Below, piece by piece: positions 36,790 to 44,961 of a stretch of DNA of 57,461 bases. The position numbers were made by a program, and so were the translations under genes. Origin of the DNA: an uncultured Muribaculaceae bacterium (GTDB taxonomy: Bacteria > Bacteroidota > Bacteroidia > Bacteroidales > Muribaculaceae); contig CAMWIJ010000012.1 in assembly GCA_947174275.1 (NCBI GenBank), forward strand, positions 1-57,461, read 5' to 3'. The notes beneath the pieces were generated by a model. That model was not told where the DNA came from, made no database searches, and saw nothing but the letters and a program-made list of their open reading frames with translations. The first letter of the stretch is position 1; every line of letters starts with the position of its first letter.

Positions 36790-38553
36790 ATGAAAAAACA
36801 GATAATATCACTTTTGATTGCAATACTATATATATCGGTCACGTTGACCGGCTGTCGTCACAAGACCGCAGCATGGACAACAATGAACGAAGCCGAACGT
36901 CTCATCCCGACCCGGCCCGACTCCTCCCTCTCTATCCTTTCAGCGATTGACACCCACACACTCGGCGACGAAGAAGAAAAAGCCCGCTACGCCCTGCTTA
37001 TGTCAATGGCATTAGACAAAAACTACATCGATACCACCACATTTGAAATCCTCCAGCCCGCGATAGACTATTACCTGAAAAAAGGCACCCCTGACGAAAA
37101 ACTGCGCACACTTTACTATCAGGGTCGCATCTGTCAGAACGGAAAAAATGATGACAAGGCAATGCAGTCATTCATTCAGGGGCGCGAATACATCGAAACA
37201 TCGACAGACACACTGACAGCCGCCAACTTGCTCGTAGCCCAGGGAGTAATATATTATTCCACCTACAAAATTGATGACTTTATTGAAAATAACGAGAAAG
37301 CGGCACAACTATACAATGCAATCAACAGGCCTGACTACGAAATTTCAAGTCTTGCAAATGCACTTAATGGTGCACTTATGGAAGATAATAAAATAAAAGC
37401 CGACAGCATTTTGACAATTGCCGAGGACATACTAAACCAACATCCTGAATATGATTCTGCTATAATATCAACTTATTTAGTGTACACAGGTAAGTTTGGT
37501 GATATTGATGACCTTAGGAATATTTTGAAAATTTATTCATCTATGGATAGCATAGAAACCGAAACAAAATTAGATATGGCTGTCGCCTATTGCAGACTTG
37601 ATGATCCGGGCAAAGCAATGGAACTGTTAAATGCAGCAAGCAAAGATTTAGTTTCAGTTGATACGTTAAAATTTTTGGCGGTAAAAAATGAAGTATTGGA
37701 AAAAATAGGAGACTATCGCGGTGCATTGGAGGCTCATCATGATTTTTGGAAATTGCTTGAACAAACACACTTGAAACTATTTTCACAGGACTTACTGTTC
37801 GCACAGCAAAAACATGAAATGGAAATCTCAAGTCTGACCGATTTGAGAAAAAGAGACAAATTTATCTGGATAATTTCATGCGGTGTTCTGTTATTGCTCT
37901 TTACCGTTATATATATTTCTTATCGCTACAGATTTATAAAAACGAAAAATCTATTGAGTGAAAAGGAGAAAGAAAGGTTGCAATTGCAATTGGATAATCT
38001 CAAAAAAGAAAAGGAAAAGGTTGAATTAGAACGGAAGAATGCGAAATTGGAATGCGAACGTCAGATGTTGGCCGCTGAGAATATGCGGTTGAAAATCAAG
38101 CAGCTTGAAGAAGAGAGTATCAGCCTTAAAAGTCTGCTTATGACTCAGAATGATATTGCGAAACCTGTTGAGGACGCGATTAAAGTAAGGATTGAGATGT
38201 TGAACGGGCTATTGGCAACAAGTATTTCTGAAAACTCATCCTACGCACAACCCTACGGGGCATGGCGCGACAAATTGGTTCAGGATAAAGACGAGTTTAT
38301 GAACTCGACACGTCTTGCATTTAAAGCCTCGCATCCCAAATTCATCAAGTATCTGGAGCAACACCGGCTCTCGGAGGCAGAAATCAATTACCTCTGCCTT
38401 TATGCAATAGGCCTGAGAGGAAAAGAAGTCGGCGAATATATCCAACTCCGTCGCCATTACCACATCAGCAGCGATATCCGCCGAAAACTCGGCATTGATG
38501 ACCATGAAACAAATATCGGCATCTACATCCGAAAACTGATGAAAAAACTGTAA
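36790..38553 (+). CDS. membrane-anchored TPR / coiled-coil / HTH-like regulator
   Basis: A 587-residue protein; the ATG at 36790 is preferred over a TTG two codons upstream. It has an N-terminal lipoprotein-type signal (TLTGC, Cys22), about 330 residues of TPR-like helical repeats (ARYALLMSMALDK, LYYQGRICQNGKNDDKAM), one membrane segment (about 358-379, WIISCGVLLLLFTVIY), a long charged coiled coil (about 388-450) and a C-terminal helical module (about 523-587, LSEAEINYLCLYAIGLRGKEV...HYHISSDIRRKLG) resembling the LuxR/GerE-type HTH tail of similar Bacteroidetes proteins. Orientation would place TPRs outside and the HTH-like tail in the cytoplasm. It lies 205 bases upstream of a barrel gene and may regulate it; DNA binding is inferred. 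Confidence 0.8.
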   Translation: MKKQIISLLIAILYISVTLTGCRHKTAAWTTMNEAERLIPTRPDSSLSILSAIDTHTLGDEEEKARYALLMSMALDKNYIDTTTFEILQPAIDYYLKKGTPDEKLRTLYYQGRICQNGKNDDKAMQSFIQGREYIETSTDTLTAANLLVAQGVIYYSTYKIDDFIENNEKAAQLYNAINRPDYEISSLANALNGALMEDNKIKADSILTIAEDILNQHPEYDSAIISTYLVYTGKFGDIDDLRNILKIYSSMDSIETETKLDMAVAYCRLDDPGKAMELLNAASKDLVSVDTLKFLAVKNEVLEKIGDYRGALEAHHDFWKLLEQTHLKLFSQDLLFAQQKHEMEISSLTDLRKRDKFIWIISCGVLLLLFTVIYISYRYRFIKTKNLLSEKEKERLQLQLDNLKKEKEKVELERKNAKLECERQMLAAENMRLKIKQLEEESISLKSLLMTQNDIAKPVEDAIKVRIEMLNGLLATSISENSSYAQPYGAWRDKLVQDKDEFMNSTRLAFKASHPKFIKYLEQHRLSEAEINYLCLYAIGLRGKEVGEYIQLRRHYHISSDIRRKLGIDDHETNIGIYIRKLMKKL

Positions 38554-38705
38554 TATTAATTTAGTCGTTCTCTTCTCATAAGGCACATAGTGACAAACGT
38601 TAAATGTCAAACTTTTTAACATCGTGTTCCAAAATCGGATATATACTATTGCTTAAATAGTTGGTATTCATAGATATAAAAATCGCTCCTGTCAAACTTT
38701 TCTTC

Positions 38706-38736
38706 TTGTTTGAAAATTTTTCAATCTCTATTTTTG
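38706..38736 (+). promoter_or_regulatory. promoter of the second outer-membrane barrel gene
   Basis: TTG (38706-38708) and TATTTTTG (38729-38736) are 20 bases apart. The barrel gene starts 22 bases downstream, giving a very short leader. No terminator was seen between this and the TPR regulator stop at 38553; the 38554-38705 stretch is A/T-rich without other features. Confidence 0.65.
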
Positions 38737-38758
38737 TGTCAAATTAAACAATATACAC

Positions 38759-41152
38759 ATGAATAGTATGAAAAGAACGATTGCTTTTTTATTTGCCATA
38801 ACGGTGTCACTGCTGGGTTTAAACGCATGGGCTGAGGAATGTCAGGGGACAATCAAGGGCCGTATAGTCAATGAAAATGGCGAATCAGTAGAGGGTGCAT
38901 ATATATACGCCCTGGAGGCAACCCCTCAGGAAAAAATCATAGGGACATCTTTTTCCGATGAGAACGGTACATTTGAAATGACTCTCGGTTGCGGTGATGA
39001 ACTGTATCTGATTATTTCCTGTCTCGGTTATAATCAATCGACTGATAAATTCAGTCTGGCACAAAATCAGATTAAAGATTTTGGAAACTGTGAGCTTGAA
39101 ACTAATGCACATGAACTACAGACTGTAGTAGTGAAAGGCCGACACCTTAGGGTAAGATCTCAACCCGACGGCTTTTCTGTCGATGTGCGACAACTTGCCG
39201 AGAGCAGCAACAATGCATTTGATTTATTAGGTCGTCTGCCACAAATAAATGTGAAAGGAAATGACATAAAGGTAGTAGGTAAGGAAAAGATACTTGTTCG
39301 CGTAAACAATGTGCTTCAGCGTGTTGATGCCGCAGATCTTGCCAATGTGTTGCGCGGATATGATGCATCATTGATTGACCGCGTGGAGGTTATAACTTCT
39401 CCATCGGTAAAATATGACCCGGAGGGAACTGCGGCAATGATTATATTGCACATGAGTTCAAAATTCAACAGATATGCCGGCGGCAATGTCGGTATTGAGT
39501 TTATGAAAGGTTCGGGTTATGAAGGCCGATATGCTGTATATGGGTCGGGTGTATTCAACAACAACAAACTGTTTGTTGACATAACCCCCTCATATAATCA
39601 TAATTACTCCCGTTCGGAAGAAAATGCGACATATACCTATGATGACAATACCACATACCGGAGTCATGTTCCGTCAAAAGGAAAATCAAATTATGCCGGA
39701 GGTTATGCTACAGTCCAGTATCAATATAACAATAAAGGTTTTATAGGATTAAACGCAAATATAAACAAAAAAACGACCGACAATAGCTTCTACTCCCGGG
39801 AAATAATGCTCGGGCAGACCACTTTGAACCATAACGATATAGAAATAGATCGTCCGCGCTTCAATATTGCCGCCTATGCTGAGCATGCTTTTTCCAATGG
39901 TTTCAAAGGATGGCTTGAGGGCACGTTTTACAACTATAGGGAAAATACAGATCTTTCTTTTGTGGGAACTGATGAATTAGGATTCAATCCGTTTATGACT
40001 TATATTTCTGACCAACGGCTTAAAGTATACGGAGCAAATATATCCAACGATTACTCCATCGCGGTCAGTCACGACGGACGCCATAACATTGATTTCGGCA
40101 TAAAAGCTTATTTTACGAAAATATCAAATGGACGTGATGTCGAAATGGATACGGATACTGACATAATGCCGTCAGAGCAAAATGATATTGTCAAAATAAA
40201 TGAAACGAAAATAAATCCGTATTTTAGTTATAAATGGCGTCCCTCCGATGCGCTGAGTTTCAGAGTCGGAGCTCAGTTGTCATATACCGATAGAGCTATA
40301 AGTAATCTCAATGTCGATGACCGTCACATTGAATATACCTCTTTCCTCCCTGATTTTCTGACCTCATGGACTCCGGTCAATAATTCAAGATTTTCTTTTA
40401 TTATAACCTCGGGCAGTATAGAGCCAAAATTCGACTTGATAAATCCATTTGAGTGGCGTGTGAGCCAATACAAATATATAAAAGGAAATCTGTCACTTAA
40501 AAGCGAGCGACGTTATAATTACAAACTGGTCTATACGTATAAAGGCAATTTCTCGGTCACCTGCTATGTCAATCAAAAAAAGAATGTAATATCATCTGTC
40601 GATAATATAATAGACAATCAGGTGTATGTGACCTATGAGAATGCCCAGAACTGTGTTGACTACGGCATCAGTCCCTCTTATTATTTCGACAGGCTTAACT
40701 GGTTGGAATTTTCAGTTGATGCATATTGTGCCTATGGCATATCAAAAGGAATCATCCCCGAAGTTGCTCGGAGAGAGACCTCCTATAAATGGGGTGGCAA
40801 TATTTATGCCGGATTTGTATTCAACAAGCAACGTACATTTACCGGATATATGAGTTTTGATTATACAGGGCGACAGCGGAATGTGGTCACAACCATCGAT
40901 CCTACCTATAATTTTGCTACCGGATTGTCGCTTTATCTTCTTGACAGGAAAATGTGTCTGTCATTAGCCGGGTTAAACCTTTTTTCCTCGGCCTATAAAG
41001 GTAAATCGCATGCGTCGGGCTACACAATGAAATTCAACAATCGATATGATAATCCCACAATTTATTTTTCATTGACTTACAAATTCAATAATCTCAAAGA
41101 CTCCACTCCCCACCGTCAGAAAACAATACGTAATATCGAACAGCGAATGTAA
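38759..41152 (+). CDS. outer-membrane beta-barrel family protein (TonB-receptor-like)
   Basis: A 797-residue protein; ATG at 38759 or the in-frame ATG at 38768 are both possible. It has a signal peptide ending AWA, a carboxypeptidase-regulatory-like domain (about 28-115; GRIVNENGESVEGAYIYAL), a plug-like segment (about 120-220; LLGRLPQINVKGNDIKVVG, VEVITSPSVKYDPEGTAAMI) and a barrel (about 230-797). The plug lacks any obvious TonB box, as in the OMP_b-brl_3 group. Such proteins have uncertain substrates. Base composition is A/T-richer than the MFS and nfo genes, as is most of the upstream regulator gene, which may mark a shared acquired unit. Repeat A2 starts 6 bases after its stop. Confidence 0.87.
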   Translation: MNSMKRTIAFLFAITVSLLGLNAWAEECQGTIKGRIVNENGESVEGAYIYALEATPQEKIIGTSFSDENGTFEMTLGCGDELYLIISCLGYNQSTDKFSLAQNQIKDFGNCELETNAHELQTVVVKGRHLRVRSQPDGFSVDVRQLAESSNNAFDLLGRLPQINVKGNDIKVVGKEKILVRVNNVLQRVDAADLANVLRGYDASLIDRVEVITSPSVKYDPEGTAAMIILHMSSKFNRYAGGNVGIEFMKGSGYEGRYAVYGSGVFNNNKLFVDITPSYNHNYSRSEENATYTYDDNTTYRSHVPSKGKSNYAGGYATVQYQYNNKGFIGLNANINKKTTDNSFYSREIMLGQTTLNHNDIEIDRPRFNIAAYAEHAFSNGFKGWLEGTFYNYRENTDLSFVGTDELGFNPFMTYISDQRLKVYGANISNDYSIAVSHDGRHNIDFGIKAYFTKISNGRDVEMDTDTDIMPSEQNDIVKINETKINPYFSYKWRPSDALSFRVGAQLSYTDRAISNLNVDDRHIEYTSFLPDFLTSWTPVNNSRFSFIITSGSIEPKFDLINPFEWRVSQYKYIKGNLSLKSERRYNYKLVYTYKGNFSVTCYVNQKKNVISSVDNIIDNQVYVTYENAQNCVDYGISPSYYFDRLNWLEFSVDAYCAYGISKGIIPEVARRETSYKWGGNIYAGFVFNKQRTFTGYMSFDYTGRQRNVVTTIDPTYNFATGLSLYLLDRKMCLSLAGLNLFSSAYKGKSHASGYTMKFNNRYDNPTIYFSLTYKFNNLKDSTPHRQKTIRNIEQRM

Positions 41153-41158
41153 TCCCTC

Positions 41159-41266
41159 TTAGAGAGTGTTTGGATTTAAATCAAATTAAGACCTCAGGAT
41201 TAATTTGAAGTTTTTACTACCATTCTCTTTAATTGTTAATGCGGTTTAAATTCAAACACTCTCTTA
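41159..41266. repeat. family A MITE-like repeat, short copy (A2)
   Basis: A 108-base element with the same ends as A1: left TTAGAGAGTGTTTGGATTTA (41159-41178) and right end mirrored at 41245-41266. Its interior matches A1 except that the 93-base block is missing, with a single AAGAC at the join. The last three bases (41264-41266) are also the stop codon of the minus-strand repeat protein. Confidence 0.8.
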
Positions 41267-41716
41267 CAGCACCATAAACAGTATCGGTGGGAAAGTCCCG
41301 TCTACGGTCGATATTATTTTCGAAGAATAGGCATAAGCGCCGCTATAGAGATGCTTGCCGTCAAATGTATACAATATCTTTGACTGATAGGCGTATGCCC
41401 CCTCGTAGATATGTTTCCCGTCCCACGTATAAAGTATTTTGGAAGAATACGCATATCCTCCCTGATAGAGGTGCTTCCCGTCCCAGGTGTAGAGTATCTT
41501 GGAAGAGTAGGGATAGGCTCCCTGATAAAGGTGCTTGCCGTCCCACGTATATAAGATCTTTGACGAATACGTATACGCCCCCTGATAGAGGTGCTTCCCG
41601 TCCCACGAATATAGCACATTGCTGCTGTAGGCGTATGCGCCCGTATATATTTTGGTATGCGCCGATATTGAAGCGATTGTCAATAACAACGTTATAAGCA
41701 GAAGCAGTCTTTTCAT
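41264..41716 (-). CDS. secreted protein of 20-residue tandem repeats
   Basis: A 150-residue protein with a signal peptide (LLLLITLLLTIASISAH). The rest is five complete 20-residue repeats (residues 27-126) plus a sixth partial one, each built on AYxYSSKILYxWDGKHLYxG, then a hydrophobic tail (PPILFMVL). Tyrosine, tryptophan and glycine recur at fixed places, so each unit is probably a beta-hairpin of a solenoid or of a propeller-like fold. I know similar WDGKH-type repeats only as uncharacterised proteins in Bacteroidetes. No neighbour is clearly functionally linked. The TAA stop is formed by the end of repeat A2. Confidence 0.8.
   Translation of the reverse strand: MKRLLLLITLLLTIASISAHTKIYTGAYAYSSNVLYSWDGKHLYQGAYTYSSKILYTWDGKHLYQGAYPYSSKILYTWDGKHLYQGGYAYSSKILYTWDGKHIYEGAYAYQSKILYTFDGKHLYSGAYAYSSKIISTVDGTFPPILFMVL
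41339..41638 (-). repeat. 60-bp coding tandem repeats (5 units)
   Basis: Five consecutive 60-base units encode residues 27-126 of the repeat protein. The DNA units are similar but not identical, with most differences at synonymous places or in the few variable residues, which suggests selection on the protein. Such arrays can gain or lose units by slippage. Confidence 0.85.
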
Positions 41717-41765
41717 CCCGGTTGAGGTATTAAGGCATTAAGGTATGGACTCCAAAGATAACGAA

Positions 41766-41812
41766 AAAATGCCCGGAAATGAAATCATTTTTCATCCATT
41801 TCCGGGCATTTT
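41766..41812. terminator. hairpin, 16-bp perfect stem
   Basis: AAAATGCCCGGAAATG (41766-41781) pairs with its exact complement (41797-41812) around 15 bases. It lies upstream of the repeat protein and downstream of the amylase, beyond repeat B1; A and T runs on both flanks suit a terminator. Confidence 0.75.
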
Positions 41813-41823
41813 GTATGTATAGT

Positions 41824-41979
41824 GAGAGTGTCTCACAACGCAGAGAAATCTCCTCCAAAAGTAGGGACGCACGGCTCGTGCGTCCGAAAATGTATTTGAT
41901 AATCAGAATGTTGACTGATTAACGAGCCGTCCATCCCTGCTTTTTTGAGGCATATCTACGAGTTCTGCAACACCCTCTT
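41824..41979. repeat. family B palindromic repeat (B1)
   Basis: Non-coding element with the family B core GTAGGGACGCACGGCTCGTG starting at 41861, a decayed second core (AACGAGCCGTCCATCCCTGC, 41921-41940) and a right end AGTTCTGCAACACCCTCTTT (41961-41980). The left end (AGAGTGTCTCACAACGC) is degenerate. It ends 10 bases from the amylase stop. Confidence 0.75.
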
Positions 41980-41989
41980 TCATATACGT

Positions 41990-44941
41990 TTATTTATACT
42001 CCCCCTTGTCTGAGTTTTTGTCATAGAGATGCCCTTTGACAAAAGTGAGATTGACTGACTGGTCACCCGCGCCGTTGTTGAATACGAGTCCGGTAGTCCC
42101 GTCGGCAACAGTGCATTTGTAGATGCTGTCCGTCACAGCCTCCATATCTTTTCCCGGCCACGACGTAGCCGACGTGCCACCCCAGTAGTGCACCTTCACT
42201 GTCGACCAGTTTGTCGCACTGTTGTCGAAATACACCACACTGTCACCCGAAGGCACAGGCGGCGTCGGGCTGTCACCCGTAGTGCCGTCGGCATTGTAGG
42301 TCGCTCCGTTGACATAGTTCAGATCACAGCCTCCGGCTCTATCGCCGCCGTTGTTGCTGATGATTATCTGAGTCGGAACCTTTCCGGCCGGAGCTTCCCA
42401 GTAATATTTGCCATCCTTCACAGTCATCTTGTCGCCCGGCCAGTTGCCGCTTGCCGTGCAGTTTTCTGCATCATTCCACGCCCACACATAAGGAGTCCAG
42501 TTCTGCGTGTTGTTGAAATAGATATACTGCTTGTCGGGATCCGGACCCGGGTCGGGTTCTTCACCCTGCAAAGTGTAGGTAAAAGTCTGCACATTGCTTC
42601 CGCCCTCGTTCTCGACGTATGTCGACAGTGTCGTTGTCTCTGTAAAAGTCAGCGGCGACGAATACACCGTCGATGAAGCGTTCGCAGCGCCCGTCAGCGA
42701 ATAGCGTATCGGTGTGCCGGCCGGGTTGACCGACAGCGCCACAGTCACACTTCCGTTAAACACCGATGAACCCGGAGTCGCGGTCACAACCGGTTTCTGA
42801 GGCACCGGAGGCACCGGCGGTGTCGGCGTATTCACCTCTTCGTCGGTAATCTGCCCGTAGGCCTCCACAAGAAGCACCGGTCCTGACGCCTGCATCGTCA
42901 CCTTGCCGCCCGACACAGTCGCTGTCGTGGCCGTGTTGTAGCCGTCCATCACTTTTGCCCCGTCGGCAAAAAATCCGTTGACACTGACCGTGTAAGTCTG
43001 TCCGGCCGTAGTGTTAAGGCGTATGACCGCCGCATTGCTGTATTCTCCGTCGGTAAACCGGCGTCCGTAAGTGTCGCCTCCGAGATTGGTCTGCGTGCCT
43101 GCGCCTACTGCCGGATTGCGGCGGCGGAACTGGCCGATTCGCTGCCAGTGCTTGTTGTCGTCATTGTCGACTGCGCTCCAGTTGAAATCGCTGCGGGTTG
43201 CCATCGACTGGTCCGGACAGCCGCTCATATATCCGCGCGAAGTCTCGTCGCCGTAATATATCTGTGCGCCGCCGGGACACAGCAGTAACATCGTTGCCAC
43301 TTTCTTCTGGTCGCCCGGACGGTGCAGACCCGTATCATGCGACGATACATAGTTGAGTACCTGGCGTCCGTTGCTGCCGTTGCCGTTGCAGTAGTTGGCA
43401 TAATACTCCCAGTCGCTCACGCTCGGAGTGCGGCCCTGACTCCCTTCCGAACTGTTGAACGCGAAGTTGATCATCGAGTCAAACCCTCCTGACGTGAAAT
43501 AGCCCGTGTCGCCGTGATCCCAGCCAAACGCTTCGCCCGTCATCCAGAAATCATCTGTCCATCCCTTTGCATACTCATCGGCGCGTGAGCTCGAGCGCCA
43601 GCTGTTGAGGGCGCTCTTGCACGCCTGCTTCAGCTGGTTCCAGCGGCTGAGCTCCACATGCTTGGCCGTGTCACATCTGAAACCGTCGATGCCGAACTCT
43701 TCCACCCAGCCTGCAAGCCACGCTACCAGATAATCGGCCGGTGCCCCTTTGCCGTCAGCGCGCCATGCATCCAGATTGGGAAGACGGTAGTCAAGATAAT
43801 CGCCGCTGTTTTCCTGCTGCCATTTCATTTTAAGGAACGGCGGGATATTTACCGACGACGTTTTCTCTGTCACAACATCCGGGAGGCCGGCAAGCGACAT
43901 AGTGTAGTTGTCGCCACCCTCAGGCGTGAAACCTGCCGCCTGGGCCCAGCTGCGGTCGCCGAATGCTCGCACCCATCCGGCCCACCAGTTGCCCCATTTG
44001 CCCTGTGTGTCGGCATTAAACGATACTGCATTGTCATCCGACCACATCGTGTATTTGCCGTTCGATGGCATCCAGCCTGCCGTAGGCGTGCCGTTGAAAT
44101 TGCCGAAATCATAGTCCACGCAGTCATCGAGAGTGCAGTAGCCCGTGTGGTTCATCACTATATCCATCACAACGCGTATGCCGCGCTTGTGTGCCTCAGT
44201 GACAAAAGTGCGGAATTCCTCCACTGTGCCCATGTTGCGGTCCATATACGTCCAGTCAAGCGCATAATAGCCGTGAAACGCATAGTGGGGGAACGCATCG
44301 TTCTGACCGCCTGTCCAGCCGTGCATCTGCTCGTAGGGCGCTGAAATCCAGATGGCGTCAACTCCCAGACGGTTCAGATAGTCAAGTTTCTCTGTCAGTC
44401 CCTTGATATCGCCGCCGTGAAATGTCGCGTAGTCGGGCACACTGCCTTGCGGGCGCTGGCGGTGATAGGAATTGTCGTTTGTCGTGTCTCCGTTGTTGAA
44501 ACGGTCGGTCAGCACGAAATATATCGTTGCGTTCTTCCAGCTGAAATGACGTCCGCGCAACACCTGCGGGGTCTTTACATTGATGGTGTATGACCGCGAT
44601 GCGCTTCCGCTGACGATATTATAGACAATCGTGTTCTCTCCGCCGTCGAGCGAGGCCAGTGAGTGGTTGTCATATTCACGCCCGTTAACCGTGATTGTCA
44701 CGATTGCGTCTGAAGCCGACGGTGCTGCCGAAAGGGTCATCAGCGACGGGTCATCAAGCTCGATGCTGTAATTGGTCGTGTTTCGGTCAAACTTTACGAT
44801 ATTCTGTCCGTCGACCTTGATTTCAAGCGCCGACAGCGACGGGTCGCCGGTATTTACCGCTGTCGCTGCGTTTGCCGTGACTCCACCGAGCAATATCGCG
44901 GTAGCGGCCGATAAGCGGCGGCATATTCTGTTTATATTCAT
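41990..44941 (-). CDS. secreted alpha-amylase (GH13) with starch-binding-like modules
   Basis: A 983-residue secreted enzyme. After the signal peptide (ending ANA) comes a cadherin-like/Ig-type domain (about 33-125), then the GH13 catalytic barrel with VVMDIVMNHTG (about 257-267), nucleophile D424 in GFRCDTAKHV, acid E470 in WMTGEAFGW and D536 in YVSSHDTGLH. A domain C follows (about 610-700), then a proline-rich linker, a chitobiase-like C-terminal Ig domain (about 717-793), and two CBM26-like modules (about 805-890 and 901-983; YIYFNNTQNW and VVYFDNSATNW). It degrades starch or maltodextrins outside the inner membrane. The gene starts 20 bases after the T9SS protein gene and is co-transcribed with it. 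It has no T9SS sorting domain itself. Confidence 0.93.
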   Translation of the reverse strand: MNINRICRRLSAATAILLGGVTANAATAVNTGDPSLSALEIKVDGQNIVKFDRNTTNYSIELDDPSLMTLSAAPSASDAIVTITVNGREYDNHSLASLDGGENTIVYNIVSGSASRSYTINVKTPQVLRGRHFSWKNATIYFVLTDRFNNGDTTNDNSYHRQRPQGSVPDYATFHGGDIKGLTEKLDYLNRLGVDAIWISAPYEQMHGWTGGQNDAFPHYAFHGYYALDWTYMDRNMGTVEEFRTFVTEAHKRGIRVVMDIVMNHTGYCTLDDCVDYDFGNFNGTPTAGWMPSNGKYTMWSDDNAVSFNADTQGKWGNWWAGWVRAFGDRSWAQAAGFTPEGGDNYTMSLAGLPDVVTEKTSSVNIPPFLKMKWQQENSGDYLDYRLPNLDAWRADGKGAPADYLVAWLAGWVEEFGIDGFRCDTAKHVELSRWNQLKQACKSALNSWRSSSRADEYAKGWTDDFWMTGEAFGWDHGDTGYFTSGGFDSMINFAFNSSEGSQGRTPSVSDWEYYANYCNGNGSNGRQVLNYVSSHDTGLHRPGDQKKVATMLLLCPGGAQIYYGDETSRGYMSGCPDQSMATRSDFNWSAVDNDDNKHWQRIGQFRRRNPAVGAGTQTNLGGDTYGRRFTDGEYSNAAVIRLNTTAGQTYTVSVNGFFADGAKVMDGYNTATTATVSGGKVTMQASGPVLLVEAYGQITDEEVNTPTPPVPPVPQKPVVTATPGSSVFNGSVTVALSVNPAGTPIRYSLTGAANASSTVYSSPLTFTETTTLSTYVENEGGSNVQTFTYTLQGEEPDPGPDPDKQYIYFNNTQNWTPYVWAWNDAENCTASGNWPGDKMTVKDGKYYWEAPAGKVPTQIIISNNGGDRAGGCDLNYVNGATYNADGTTGDSPTPPVPSGDSVVYFDNSATNWSTVKVHYWGGTSATSWPGKDMEAVTDSIYKCTVADGTTGLVFNNGAGDQSVNLTFVKGHLYDKNSDKGEYK

Positions 44942-44961
44942 TTCTTCTGTTTCGTTATTCG

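Noticed and set aside
41339..41638. Regular 60-base repeats that could be taken for a CRISPR-like array
   Set aside because: Units are contiguous without unique spacers, keep one reading frame and encode a secreted repeat protein; no cas genes nearby.
41287..41697. Open frame on the plus strand across the repeat protein gene
   Set aside because: It is the antisense of the 60-base repeats; the minus-strand product has a signal peptide and regular motif, the plus-strand one is Arg/Pro-rich without any.
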